This document shows positions 8,110 through 18,604 of a DNA stretch of 64,000 nt, piece by piece. The DNA is taken from contig OY970239.1 of the NCBI GenBank assembly GCA_963715405.1, forward strand, positions 186,001-250,000. The letters run 5' to 3'. Every line of letters starts with the position of its first letter. Within the stretch, counting starts at the first letter, position 1. The stretch is from JALZKA01 sp963715405 (GTDB taxonomy: Bacteria > Actinomycetota > Thermoleophilia > Solirubrobacterales > 70-9). The translations under genes and the position numbers were made by a program. The notes under the pieces are model-generated. The model was not told where the DNA came from, did not search any database, and saw only the letters and a list, made by a program, of their open reading frames with translations.

Positions 8110-10657
8110 GCCTCGCCCTCTTGGACGCCAGCCTTCTCGATTTCGATTGTCTGGGCGCCCGCGAGGGCGTTAGGGCCGTGCTCGGCCAGGCCCTCGATCA
8201 AGAAGCCCGAGCCGGGGCGGATTCGCTCGCGGATCGCCACGCGAGCCGAGACCGAGTGGCCGTTTGAGCGCACGGTCACCTCGTCGCCCTGCCCGACCTC
8301 GAGGCGCTCGGCGTCCGCGAGCGAAAGCTCGATCGTCTGGCTGGGCATGAGAAAGCGCAGCGCGGGAGAGCGCTCGGTCACCTCGTAGGCCCAGAGGTCG
8401 CGATAGGTGCCGAGGCGAAGCGAGCCATCGGCAGTCCCAGATGCGCCTCCCTCGCCGAGAGTGATCTCGCGGGACACTGTGTCCCGCTTTCTCACACTCG
8501 GCGCGGCGGGGAAGGCCGAGGCAGCCTCACGTTCCTGCCAGCGGACGCCCGCGCCGCCGATTTCTTCGTGGGTGAGGCCCGCGTAGAAGGGCACGTCCGC
8601 CGCAAGCCCTTCCAGGGCTTCGGATGACGAGTCGATGCCGGTCTCGTGCCCGAGGCGGAAGGCGAGCTCGGCAAGCCACTGCCAGCCGTGGCGCGTGTCG
8701 CCGGGATGGGGGACACTCGGGCGCAGGCGCTGGATGCGGCCGTCCGGATGGGTGACGGTGCCCTCTTTCTCGGCGTGGGACTCGGCCGGAAGGAAGACGT
8801 CGGCTTGGCTGCCAAAGGCGTTTTCGAACATGCCGACCTCGAGCACGAAGTCGGCCGCTTGGAGGGCAGCCCTCCAGCGCTCCGGATCGGGCAGCTCACG
8901 GATCGGATCGACGTCCCAGAGGATCAGTGCGTCGAGGTCGCCGGCCTCGAGCGCGTCGCGGATCTCGGCCGCTCCCATGCCCGCCTCCGTCTCGGCCAGG
9001 CCCGGTCCCGCGCTCGGAAGGCATCCAACCTCGCGGAGGCCACGTGCGTTCGTAGTCTCGGGCACCTCGATCAAGCCGGAGCCTTCCGCCGAAAGGTCGA
9101 GCGCCTCGGCGCATGCGACGAGTGCGGCCAGCGCCCGCTCGCCTTGAGGCCCGTATCCGATTCGCACCCCGAAGATCACGACGGTGTTGGCCGGGTCGAG
9201 CGCGCCGGCGATCCTTTCAAGATCACTGCCTGTCGGCTGCTCCCCTCCGCTCCGAGAGGGTGCGGCCTTCCCCTCCGGGGGGCCGCCTCCGGTCGCGCTG
9301 CCGCCAGGGTGGTCAGGAAGTCCGGCGGAGCTCGCCAGCTCGGCCGCCAGGTCCGAGAGCACCGTGGCCGCCGCTCCCGGTGCGTAGCGAAGCGTCTCGT
9401 CCGCGCCGCCATCGAGGGCGGTCGGCCGCTCGGAGACGACCGCAACACGCGTTCCGCGATTTCGCATTGCCTTTCGCAGGCGCAGATCCAGGATCGGCAT
9501 CGAATGGAGGGGGTCGGTGCCGACGACCAGGATCGACTCGGCATCGTCGATGTCCTTCATCGCTGCGCTCAGATCAGGCCGAGAGAGAGCCAGTGCAGTC
9601 TCGCGCTCCAGGCTCTCGCCCGCGCGCGAATCCACGTGCGGCGAGGCGAGCGCTTGCCGCGCGATCCGCTGGAGCAGGTAGCCCTCCTCATTCGAGGCTT
9701 GGCTTCCGACCAGGACCGCGGTTCGTGGGCCCGCTGCCTTTAGGCCTTCGGCGGCTCTTTGGAGCGCGTCATCCCACGAGGCCTTGCCGAGGGCTCCGGC
9801 TGTGCGCACCATCGGCCCGAGCATCCGGTCTTCGGAGTGGAACATCTGAAAGCCGAAGCGCCCCTTGTCGCAAAGCCAGCCGTCGTCGACCTCCTCGTTG
9901 TCGCGAGCGAGCACGCGAGCGACGCGCTCGTCGCGCACGGTGAACTTGACGTTGCACTGGGACGGGCAGAGAGTGCAGACCGAGCCTGCGTCCTCGATGT
10001 CCCAGGGGCGAGCGCGGAAGCGGTAGGCCTCGGACGTGAGCGCGCCCACGGGGCAGAGCTCGATGATGTTGCCGTGGAACGGGGCGATGTAGGGGCGGTC
10101 GTCGAACGTGCCGACGAACGACCGCGAGCCGCGCTCCAATAGTTGGAGCTGCTCGTCCTCTGCGACGTCTTGGGAGAAGCGGACGCAGCGGTAGCAAAGG
10201 ATGCAGCGCTCGCGGTCGATCCGAACGAGCGGCGAGAGCGGCATGGGCTTGCGGAAGTGGCGCTTGGGGTCCGTGACGCGGCTTCGTCCGGCGCCCCAAC
10301 CCATTGAGATGTCCTGGAGCGGGCACTCCCCGCCCTTGTCGCATACCGGGCAGTCGAGCGGATGGTTGACGAGGAGGAACTCGACGACCGCGTTTTGTGC
10401 CTCCTGGACGCGCTCGGTTTGCGTATAGACCACCATGCCGTCGCGCACGGGGGTCGAGCACGCGGTCTGGAGCTTTGGAATCCCCTCGACCTCGACCAAG
10501 CACATCCGGCATGCGCCGACGGGCCCGCCGAGCTTCGGCTCGTAGCAAAAGACCGGGATCTCGACGTCGCCGCCCTTAGCGGCATCGACCAGCATCGCCC
10601 CCTCGGTGGCCGGCACCTCCATGCCATCGACGACGAGGGTGATCTCCTTGCCGCTGC

Positions 10658-10661
<4 letters not shown>
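8106..10661 (-). CDS. nuoG: NADH-quinone oxidoreductase subunit G
   Basis: An 851-residue subunit starting at GTG (10659-10661) that shares GTGA with the nuoF stop. The N-terminal 2Fe-2S domain (CYEPKLGGPVGACRMC with later TACSTP) is followed by the HPLDCPVCDKGGECPLQD cluster site, a CILCYRCVRF 4Fe-4S motif and CTLCPSQC plus WLCDKGRFG, the ligands of the extra N7 cluster found in bacterial enzymes. The remaining part is the molybdopterin-oxidoreductase-like domain. Two stretches look inserted: a Gly/Pro/Ser-rich segment near residues 445-480 and a palindrome-encoded segment near 720-737 (SVRKRDTVSREITLGEG). The frame is intact through both. Confidence 0.95.
8453..8503. repeat. palindromic element (family 1) inside nuoG
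   Basis: An inner perfect inverted repeat, GCGGGACAC-T-GTGTCCCGC (8469-8487), is nested in an outer stem CGCCGAGAGTGA (8453-8464) / TCACACTCGGCG (8492-8503) with one mismatch. The left 15 bases and most of the right arm match the intergenic copy at 28554-28604. The element is read in frame by nuoG and adds no stop codon. Confidence 0.75.
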
Positions 10662-11972
<1,311 letters not shown>

Positions 11973-11980
<8 letters not shown>

Positions 11981-12641
11981 TGTCGCCCGCCAGCTTGCGT
12001 TTGCGCAGGTCCTTGTCGGGCGAGGGATCCTCGCCGCGCTTCAGGCGCGCGACGATCTCGGCCGCGTCGCCGGGCTCGAGCGGACCGTAGTACTGCTCGT
12101 CGATCGAGGCCATCGGCGCGATGTCGCAGGCGCCCAGGCACTCGAACCCTTTGACGAAGATCTCGCCGTCGGGTGAGTTCGCGCCGTCGTGCTCGGCCTC
12201 GTGTTGGTCGGCGCCGGACGCCTCGCAGAACTCGACGAGGATGTCGTCCGCGCCGCGCATCCAGCACGAGATGTTGTGGCAGACGAGCACGCGGTGCTTC
12301 GCCGTGGGCTCGAGGCGAAAGAGGTCGTAGAAGCTCGCGACGGACTGAAGGTAGGCGGGTGTCAGGCCCATGACGGCGGCGGCTTGGCGGATCCCGTCGG
12401 GCGAACACCAGCCGTAGTGGCGCTGGACGGCCCAGAGCGCCGGGATCGAGGCCGAGCGGAGCTGCGGGTAGCGGCCCATCGCCTGCTCGATCGTTTCCTT
12501 CAGCTCCGGCGGGACATCAACCTCGTGAAGCTCCGGAACGCGCTCGGCGTCCTCAGGCCGCATCGAGCCGATCAGTTTCCGCCGCTCAGCGTCCGTCAGG
12601 AGATCCGTCGGCCTCATGGGCCCCCCGTTGCCTTCGCTCAC
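11973..12641 (-). CDS. nuoE: NADH-quinone oxidoreductase subunit E
   Basis: A 222-residue thioredoxin-like subunit holding the 2Fe-2S cluster N1a through CHNISC and CLGAC in the second half. It starts at GTG and shares GTGA with the nuoD stop. The spacer between the two cysteine pairs contains an acidic stretch (ASGADQHEAEHDGANSPDGE), and the protein has a roughly 40-residue N-terminal lead and a basic C-terminal tail, making it longer than minimal NuoE proteins (about 160-170 residues). It pairs with NuoF. Confidence 0.95.
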
Positions 12642-14029
12642 CTGTCGATCCCTCCGAGCACCGGGTCCAGCATCGCGAGGTTCTGGATCATGTCGGCGAT
12701 GTACTCACCAACGCACATGTCTTTCAAGGCCTGGAGGTTGACGAACGAGGGATCGCGGAAATGGACGCGTGCGGGCTTGGCCGAGCCGTCGGCCAGGACG
12801 AAGCAGCCCAGCTCTCCGCGCGGAGATTCGATCGGGTAGTAGCACTCGCCGGGCGGCACCCGGAAGCCCTCAGTCACGAGCTTGAAGTGGTGGATGAGCG
12901 CCTCCATCGAAGTCGAGAGCTCATGGCGCGGCGGCAGGACGATCTTGCGGTCGTCTGCCAGGACCGGCCCCTCGGGCAGCCCGTCGATCGCCTGCTCGAT
13001 GATCCTCACGGACTCGCGCATCTCCTGGATCCGGCAGCGGAAGCGGTCCCAGCCGTCGCCGACCGTGCCGATCGGGATGTCGAAGGCGAAGTCACCGTAG
13101 GCCAGGTACGGATCCACCTTGCGAAGGTCCCAGGGCTCGCCCGCGGCACGAAGGAGCGGCCCGGTCACGCCCAGCGCCTTGAGGCGCTCGCGATCGACTA
13201 TTCCCACGCCCTTCGTCCGCTGTAGGAAGATCTCATTCTTGGTGAGAAGCGCCTCGAACTGGTCCACGCGCGAGGGGAACTCCTTGCAGAACGCCTTGAC
13301 CTTCTGCTCGAAGCCGACGGGGATGTCCTCGAAGACGCCGCCGACCTGGAAATAGCGGGTGTGCATTCGCTGGCCGGTCGACATCTCGAACAGGTCGAGG
13401 ATCCGGTCGCGGTCGCGGAAGCAATAGAAGAACATCGACATCGCGCCGAGGTCGAGCGCCGATGTGCCGAGCCAGACCAGGTGGGAGTGGAGCCGGTTGA
13501 GCTCCATGTGGATCACCCGCAGATACTTGGCGCGCGGGGGGATCTCGAGGTCGAGCATCTTCTCGACGCAACCGACGAAGGCCTGCATGTTGAAGAAGTA
13601 GGAGAGGTAGTCCATCCGCTCGACGAACGGGATGACCTTCCAGTACGACTTGTCCTCGCAGTTCTTCTCGATCCCGGTGTGGACGTAGCCCATGATCGGC
13701 TTGAGGTCGATGACGGTCTCGCCCTGGAGCGAGACGAGGAGGCGAAGCACGCCGTGGGTCGCCGGGTGGTGCGGCCCGAGGTTGACTGTCATCAGCTCAG
13801 ATTCAGGGCCTGACATCTCCTCCGCTTCGCGTCCGGGGATGTCAGGGTCCGCTGAGGTTCGCTCAATCGGAGACGTTCCGATGACCTGGGCCGACGAGCG
13901 CGCGACCACGTCTCGGCCGTGAGCCGGCGAGGAGCCGCGCATGTGGCCGTTGCCCGACCCGTTCGGGCTCGGCCGCTCCGGCTTCGTCGGCTCCTCTTCG
14001 TCTCGCAGGCGCTCTTCGGTTTCGCTCAC
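12638..14029 (-). CDS. nuoD: NADH-quinone oxidoreductase subunit D
   Basis: The 49-kDa-type subunit that forms the quinone site with NuoB. The conserved core starts at TVNLGPHHPATHGVLRLL around residue 80 and runs to the end, including the DFELIRG-equivalent and GELGCFVLADG segments. The start chosen is GTG at 14027-14029 because it shares GTGA with the nuoC stop as at other joints; a GTG three codons upstream is also open, and an internal ATG just before the core would give a normal-length protein. The ~78-residue N-terminal extension is low-complexity and contains a 9-bp inverted repeat in its DNA. Confidence 0.94.
   Translation of the reverse strand: MSETEERLRDEEEPTKPERPSPNGSGNGHMRGSSPAHGRDVVARSSAQVIGTSPIERTSADPDIPGREAEEMSGPESELMTVNLGPHHPATHGVLRLLVSLQGETVIDLKPIMGYVHTGIEKNCEDKSYWKVIPFVERMDYLSYFFNMQAFVGCVEKMLDLEIPPRAKYLRVIHMELNRLHSHLVWLGTSALDLGAMSMFFYCFRDRDRILDLFEMSTGQRMHTRYFQVGGVFEDIPVGFEQKVKAFCKEFPSRVDQFEALLTKNEIFLQRTKGVGIVDRERLKALGVTGPLLRAAGEPWDLRKVDPYLAYGDFAFDIPIGTVGDGWDRFRCRIQEMRESVRIIEQAIDGLPEGPVLADDRKIVLPPRHELSTSMEALIHHFKLVTEGFRVPPGECYYPIESPRGELGCFVLADGSAKPARVHFRDPSFVNLQALKDMCVGEYIADMIQNLAMLDPVLGGIDR
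13809..13846. repeat. inverted repeat inside nuoD
   Basis: CCTGACATC (13809-13817) and GATGTCAGG (13838-13846) are perfect reverse complements separated by 20 bases. They lie in the part encoding about residues 62-74 of the disordered NuoD N-terminal extension. Confidence 0.5.
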
Positions 14030-14556
14030 GCGTACCACCCCGGAACGTCGCGCTCGGTATTGGTGAAGATCACCGGCTCGCCGCCCATCGGGAAGTCGCG
14101 GCGCTGGGGCCAGCCGACGTAGTCCTCGGGCATGAGGATCCGCCGCAGGTCCGGATGGCCGGTGAAGACGATGCCGAAGAAGTCATAGACCTCGCGCTCC
14201 TGGTGGTCCGCCGTCGGCCACTCGTCGGAGACGGTTGGAAGCTCGGGTAGTGCGTCGGGACCCGCATCCTCCAGCATCGCCCGCACTCGGATCCGCTCGA
14301 CGCGCGCCATGTTGAGGAGCTCGTAGTGGACGCCGAACCGCGGCTCGGCGGGCAGATAGTCGACTCCGTGCACGCTCGCAAGGAACGTGTACTCCTGGCC
14401 GGGCGTGTCGCGAAGCCACGCGAGGACCTCGCGGATCTTGGCCGGGTCGCAGTCAAGGCAGGCCTGGCCATGCTCGAAATGGGAGCCTGTGATCGCACCC
14501 GGTTGCGCGTCGTCGAGCTCGGCGCGGATCAGCTCGAGTCCGGGGGCGTCAGGCAT
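14026..14556 (-). CDS. nuoC: NADH-quinone oxidoreductase subunit C
   Basis: A 176-residue 30-kDa-type subunit of the peripheral arm. The family motif is seen as EREVYDFFGIVFTGHPDLRR followed by LMPEDYVGWPQRRDFPMGG. The ATG at 14554-14556 follows the nuoB stop by 27 bases. NuoC and NuoD are separate genes here, unlike the fused NuoCD of enterobacteria. Confidence 0.96.
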   Translation of the reverse strand: MPDAPGLELIRAELDDAQPGAITGSHFEHGQACLDCDPAKIREVLAWLRDTPGQEYTFLASVHGVDYLPAEPRFGVHYELLNMARVERIRVRAMLEDAGPDALPELPTVSDEWPTADHQEREVYDFFGIVFTGHPDLRRILMPEDYVGWPQRRDFPMGGEPVIFTNTERDVPGWYA

Positions 14557-14583
14557 CGGGTGTCAGGCGCTCAGCATCGGACA

Positions 14584-15399
14584 TTAGATGAAGCGGCCCT
14601 CTTCGACCCGCGGCTTCTCGGGGACTTCGGTGCGCTCCTGTGGCGGGCCTGGCACGTCGACCGGCGTGCCAGGTGAGCCCGAGACCGGCGGGCCGGCGGC
14701 TTCGGCGATGTCGCGGGCCGCCGCGTAGGCATCCCGAGCGTCGTCGGTCACCTTGCCGAGCTCGCGCGCCCACTCCTCAGTGCCGTGGGCCGAATAGCGA
14801 GTGCGCCAGCCAGTGTCCGGGTTTCCCATGATCATCCGCTGGAGCTTGTTGAAGCCGTAGAGGAGGGCCTCGGGGCGGGGCGGGCAGCCGGGCACATGAA
14901 TATCGACGGGGAGGAACTTGTCGGCCCCCTGGACGACCGCGTAGTTCGCGAACATGCCTCCCGACGAAGAGCAGGCGCCCATCGAGACGACCCATTTGGG
15001 CTCGAGCATCTGGTCGTAGAGGCGGCGGACGACCGGCGCCATCTTGATCGAGACGCGGCCTGAGAGGATCAGCATGTCGGCCTGGCGCGGCGAGGCGCGC
15101 ATGGCCTCGGCGCCGAACCGCGCGATGTCGTAGCGCGGCGATACGACCGACATCATCTCGATGGCACAGCAGGCAAGGCCGAAGGTCGCGGGAAAGACCG
15201 CGTTCGCGCGCCCCCAGTTGAGGACCTTGTCGAGGCGGGTCGTAAGGACAGCCTCCTCGACCATCTTCTCCAGGTCGAGGCCCTCGATGTCGCCGCGCAA
15301 GAGGTCGCGAGCGCGGACCTGGCGCACGTGCAAAGCCTTGTTGGGATCGGGCTCGTCCAGGGGCAGGTTCGCCCGGATCTTCTCCCTCTTTACTTCCAA
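14584..15399 (-). CDS. nuoB: NADH-quinone oxidoreductase subunit B
   Basis: The 20-kDa-type subunit holding cluster N2, the last electron donor to quinone. The tandem cysteines are in FGLACCAIEMM, the third in GACSSSGGMF and the fourth in VPGCPPRPEALLYG. No ATG fits the start; the best in-frame choice is TTG at 15397-15399, overlapping the end of nuoA by 10 bases and giving 271 residues, with about 50 residues before the core. A later GTG is possible. The C-terminal tail after the core (about 60 residues rich in Ala, Pro and Glu) is an extension compared with typical proteins of 160-190 residues. Confidence 0.93.
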   Translation of the reverse strand: MEVKREKIRANLPLDEPDPNKALHVRQVRARDLLRGDIEGLDLEKMVEEAVLTTRLDKVLNWGRANAVFPATFGLACCAIEMMSVVSPRYDIARFGAEAMRASPRQADMLILSGRVSIKMAPVVRRLYDQMLEPKWVVSMGACSSSGGMFANYAVVQGADKFLPVDIHVPGCPPRPEALLYGFNKLQRMIMGNPDTGWRTRYSAHGTEEWARELGKVTDDARDAYAAARDIAEAAGPPVSGSPGTPVDVPGPPQERTEVPEKPRVEEGRFI

Positions 15400-15749
15400 T
15401 CGAGTGCTCCACGGCGCCAGACGTAAACGAGCGCCACGAAGAGGAGAAAGACGAAGATCAGGATCTCGGCCAGGACGAAGACCGAGTCGGAGGCCTGGAG
15501 GATCGCGCCGACCGGGTAGAGGAAGACCACCTCGATGTCGAAGAGGATGAAGAGCATCGCGACCATGTAGAACGAGACGCCGAAGCGGAAGGTCTTCGAC
15601 ACTTCGCTCGGGAGGCCGCACTCATACGGCTCCGTCTTCACCTTGTTCGGCCGGCGGGGGCCGAGCATGCCGTTCACCGCTACCAAGAGCCCGCCTACCA
15701 AGAGACCCAAGCCGGCGAACACGATGACTGGCAGATAGCTTTGGAGCAC
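15390..15749 (-). CDS. nuoA: NADH-quinone oxidoreductase subunit A
   Basis: A 119-residue membrane subunit with three hydrophobic helices. The conserved middle is KVKTEPYECGLPSE followed by RFGVSFYMVAMLFILFDIEV. GTG at 15747-15749 is chosen as start because it lies just before the first helix (LQSYLPVIVFAGLG), as in other NuoA proteins. It is the first gene of the nuo operon. A TATATC hexamer on the minus strand at 15762-15767 could be its -10, but no good -35 is visible. Confidence 0.93.
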   Translation of the reverse strand: MLQSYLPVIVFAGLGLLVGGLLVAVNGMLGPRRPNKVKTEPYECGLPSEVSKTFRFGVSFYMVAMLFILFDIEVVFLYPVGAILQASDSVFVLAEILIFVFLLFVALVYVWRRGALDWK

Positions 15750-15854
15750 TTCGCCGCCGAGGATATACCCACCTTGTGCCGGACTGCCACATAGTGATTT
15801 TTCGCATCGAGACACGACATCCGGGCGGGGGCGAGCGGGTTGGTTGAGGTTCAC

Positions 15855-16271
15855 GTGGGCGTCGGCGTCGCCGTGCTCGCGACCAACCTGGCGGCGGGCC
15901 TCTGGGGTGGATACGCCTGGTATCGCCAGGCTCCCTCGGAGGGCTTCTGGTACGTGCTGCGCGTGGCTCAGGTCGCGGTGGTCCTGCAGGCGCTCGTCGG
16001 TTCCTTTCTGCTCTTGACTGGGCGCGAGTCGCCCGACGGCCTTCACTACCTCTATGGCGTCCTCCCCGTGATGGTCTCGATGCTGGCGGAGGCCGCCAGG
16101 GCCGGCGCCGGCGCACGCGAGCTCGAGGGCATCGACTTCGACGCGCTACCGCGCGAACGCCAGCGCCTGGTCGCGCTCGCGATCTTCCGCCGGGAGACCG
16201 GGATCATGGCCGTCTCCGCGCTCGTCGTCTTCGGTCTCGCACTGCGCGCCGCGGGCACGAGCGCCTTCTAG
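15855..16271 (+). CDS. small integral membrane protein, unknown function
   Basis: About 138 residues with four likely membrane helices (VGVAVLATNLAAGLWGGYAW, a segment around VLRVAQVAVVLQALVGSFLL, LHYLYGVLPVMVSMLAEAA, and a C-terminal TGIMAVSALVVFGLALRAAG). A GAGG at 15846-15849 lies five bases before GTG 15855, which decides the start; a TTG at 15840 is an alternative. The gene is divergent from nuoA across 105 bases and ends at a strong hairpin. I do not recognise the family. Confidence 0.7.
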   Translation: MGVGVAVLATNLAAGLWGGYAWYRQAPSEGFWYVLRVAQVAVVLQALVGSFLLLTGRESPDGLHYLYGVLPVMVSMLAEAARAGAGARELEGIDFDALPRERQRLVALAIFRRETGIMAVSALVVFGLALRAAGTSAF

Positions 16272-16307
16272 GGGGTCAGACCCGTCTCCGGTTCCGGGTC
16301 TGACCCC
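16272..16307. terminator. palindromic hairpin between convergent genes (GGGGTCAGACCC family)
   Basis: Arms GGGGTCAGACCCG (16272-16284) and CGGGTCTGACCCC (16295-16307) are perfect reverse complements around a 10-base loop. It lies between convergent genes and can end transcription both ways, though no long T run follows. The same GGGGTCAGACCCC core recurs at 18577 and 18629. Confidence 0.75.
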
Positions 16308-16331
16308 TTCGTGACGGAAGCGTCACGACTG

Positions 16332-16805
16332 TCACAGAGTCCGGTATTCGCCGTCGTGGAAGATGAGCGGGTCGCCTTCGGATGTGCCGAGCTCGAGGAC
16401 GGTGCCGGTGACGATCGTGTGGTCGCCGCCGTCGAGGAGGTCACGCAGCTCGCACACGACCCAGACCAGCGCATCGTCGAGCACCGGCACTCCGGAGCGC
16501 TCGGTGGCCGCGACGCCCTGCCACTTCTCCGCGTGAGGGGCGGTTGTCGCGAACGTGCGCGCCTCAGTCTCGCTGTCGGCCGAGAGCACGTTCACGGCAA
16601 AACGGCCGCCGGCGCGAAGCGCCCCGAGGGTGCGCGAGCGGTGGTCGAGGCAGACAAGCATGAGTGGCGGGTCGAGCGAGAGCGAGGCGACCGCGCTCGC
16701 GGTCGCTCCCGCCGGCTCGTCGACGCGCGGCGCGGTGACGACAGTGACCGGCGCGGGCACCCGCGCCATCGCGCTGCGGAAGTCTTCGGGGGTTGGAGAA
16801 GTCAC
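16332..16805 (-). CDS. flavin reductase-like domain protein
   Basis: A 157-residue protein of the FMN-binding split-barrel flavin reductase family, which uses NAD(P)H to reduce free FMN or FAD, often for a partner monooxygenase. The pattern FRSAMARVPAPVTVVTA at the N terminus, TASAVASLSLDPPLMLVCLD, and GGRFAVNVLS are characteristic; a GGDHTIVTGTV strand and a final HDGEYRTL complete the barrel. Start GTG at 16803-16805. No partner oxygenase is adjacent. It is divergent from the cytochrome c gene with only 30 bases between start codons. Confidence 0.88.
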   Translation of the reverse strand: MTSPTPEDFRSAMARVPAPVTVVTAPRVDEPAGATASAVASLSLDPPLMLVCLDHRSRTLGALRAGGRFAVNVLSADSETEARTFATTAPHAEKWQGVAATERSGVPVLDDALVWVVCELRDLLDGGDHTIVTGTVLELGTSEGDPLIFHDGEYRTL

Positions 16806-16835
16806 GGCTACTCGAAAAAGTATGATGCCGCCGCG

Positions 16836-17291
16836 GTGCGCTCCGTTCTCGCCATCACCGCCGCTCTCGCGGCGACGCTCAGCCTCGCTGCCTGTGGGAG
16901 TGAGGGAATCGACGTCGAGTCCGACGCCGATCTTCGCGGGGCAGAGCTCTTCGCTGAGCGCTGCTCGGGCTGCCACACGCTGGAGGCGGCAGGCTCGCTG
17001 GGCTCGGCCGACCGGATCGTCCGCAACCAGGGCCCAAACCTGGACGAACGCGCGGAGTCCGCCGATGACGTTCTCTACGCGATCCGGAACGGGGGCTTCT
17101 CGGGCGCGATCATGCCCCAGCAGATCGTCACCGGAGAGGATGCCCAAGCCGTCGCCGACTTCGTCGCGAAGTACTCGGGCGGGGATATCGACCGACCGAC
17201 GCGACCATCTGCTGAGGGCGGGCCTGACGAGATCACGGAAGGCGACGCGGCCGAAGAGCCGGCCACTGGCGCCGAGGCCTCCGGCGAGTAG
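16836..17291 (+). CDS. cytochrome c family lipoprotein
   Basis: A 151-residue class I cytochrome c. Residues 1-20 form a lipoprotein signal ending in the lipobox LSLAAC, so it should be anchored on the outer face of the membrane. The haem motif is CSGCH and the distal ligand is the Met in GAIMPQQ. A low-complexity acidic tail follows. It may carry electrons in a respiratory chain, but no oxidase is nearby. GTG at 16836 is preceded at nine bases by TATGAT (16821-16826), a near-consensus -10, so the message is probably leaderless; two ATGs inside that hexamer region are out of frame. Confidence 0.85.
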   Translation: MRSVLAITAALAATLSLAACGSEGIDVESDADLRGAELFAERCSGCHTLEAAGSLGSADRIVRNQGPNLDERAESADDVLYAIRNGGFSGAIMPQQIVTGEDAQAVADFVAKYSGGDIDRPTRPSAEGGPDEITEGDAAEEPATGAEASGE

Positions 17292-17314
17292 GGCGCACCC
17301 GGCCGGCGCTCACA

Positions 17315-18604
17315 GTGCTTGACCTGAAAACGATTCGCGAGGACCCGGGACCGGCTCGGGAAGCCCTCGCCCGCCGGGGCGCGGCTGAAGCCCTGGACGC
17401 GGTCCTCGTAGCGGACGCCCGGAGGCGCGAGCTCCTTCCCCAAGTCGAGGAAGGCCGCGCCCGTCGCAACGCCGTCTCGGACCAGATCGCCGAGGCCAAG
17501 CGCTCGGGCGGCGACGCGTCGGCAGCAATCGCCGAGATGCGCGAGCTCGGAGGCGAGATCAAGGCGCTGGAGGCAGAGCTGGAAGTCGCCGAGACGCGTC
17601 GCGAGGAGCTCGCCGCCACTCTTCCCAACCTGCCATCCGCGGACGCCCCCGATGGCGAGGAGGACGAAGGCGTCACGCTCCGCCAGGTTGGCACGCCTCG
17701 CGAGTTCGGATTCGAGGTCCGCGATCACCTCGACCTCGGGATCCGGCACGGCTGGATCGAGATGGAGAAGGCTGCGGAGGCATCGGGATCGCGGTTCGCG
17801 TATCTCATCGGCGACCTCGTGATGGTCGAGCTCGCACTTGTTCGCTTCGCCATTGACCGTGTCCGTGCCAAGGGCTTCGAGCCGGTGGTACCCCCCGTGC
17901 TGGTGCGCGAAGGTGCACTCTTCGGCACGGGCTTTTTCCCCGGCGAGCGGGAGATGATCTACGAGGTGGAGCGCGACGAGCTCTTCCTCGTCGGCACCTC
18001 GGAGGTGCCGCTGGGGGCTCTACACGCGGACGACATCATCGACGCCTCGCAGCTGCCGGTTCGCTATGCCGGCATTTCCACGTGCTTTCGCAGGGAGGCC
18101 GGCGCTGCCGGCAAGGACACCCGTGGCATCTTCCGCGTCCATCAGTTCGACAAGGTTGAGATGTTCTCGTTCGTCATGCCTTCCGAATCGGACGCAGAGC
18201 ACCAGCGCATCCTCGCGATCGAAGAAGAGATCCTCTCGGCGCTTGAGATCCCCTACCGGGTCGTCGACATTCCCGTCGGAGACCTGGGCGCCCCGGCCGC
18301 CAGGAAGTTCGACTGCGAGGCGTGGATTCCGAGCCAGGGCCGCTACCGGGAGCTCACGTCGTGCTCGAATACGACCGACTACCAGGCGCGGCGACTGGGA
18401 GCGCGCTTCCGGGCCTCAGCCACCGCCTCGCCCGAAGTGCTCCACACGCTGAACGGCACCGCCGTGGCGATCGGCCGGACGCTGATCGCGCTGATCGAGA
18501 ACGGTCAGGAAGAGGACGGAAGCGTGCGCCTTCCCCAGGCGCTGGTCGACGCCGGCGCGCCCGACGTGATCGGGGAGGGGTCAGACCCCCCGCGGCTCCG
18601 TTGA
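17315..18604 (+). CDS. serS: seryl-tRNA synthetase
   Basis: A 429-residue class II aminoacyl-tRNA synthetase that charges tRNA-Ser. An N-terminal coiled-coil arm (about residues 1-110, the tRNA-binding stalk) precedes the catalytic domain with TSEVPLGALH, motif 2 in CFRREAGAAGKDTRGIFR, and motif 3 in NGTAVAIGRTLIALIEN. Length is normal. GTG at 17315 begins LDLKTIREDPG, the usual start. It is 23 bases behind the cytochrome gene. Its last eight codons overlap the end of msrB on the other strand and contain a GGGGTCAGACCCC palindrome. Confidence 0.97.
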   Translation: MLDLKTIREDPGPAREALARRGAAEALDAVLVADARRRELLPQVEEGRARRNAVSDQIAEAKRSGGDASAAIAEMRELGGEIKALEAELEVAETRREELAATLPNLPSADAPDGEEDEGVTLRQVGTPREFGFEVRDHLDLGIRHGWIEMEKAAEASGSRFAYLIGDLVMVELALVRFAIDRVRAKGFEPVVPPVLVREGALFGTGFFPGEREMIYEVERDELFLVGTSEVPLGALHADDIIDASQLPVRYAGISTCFRREAGAAGKDTRGIFRVHQFDKVEMFSFVMPSESDAEHQRILAIEEEILSALEIPYRVVDIPVGDLGAPAARKFDCEAWIPSQGRYRELTSCSNTTDYQARRLGARFRASATASPEVLHTLNGTAVAIGRTLIALIENGQEEDGSVRLPQALVDAGAPDVIGEGSDPPRLR

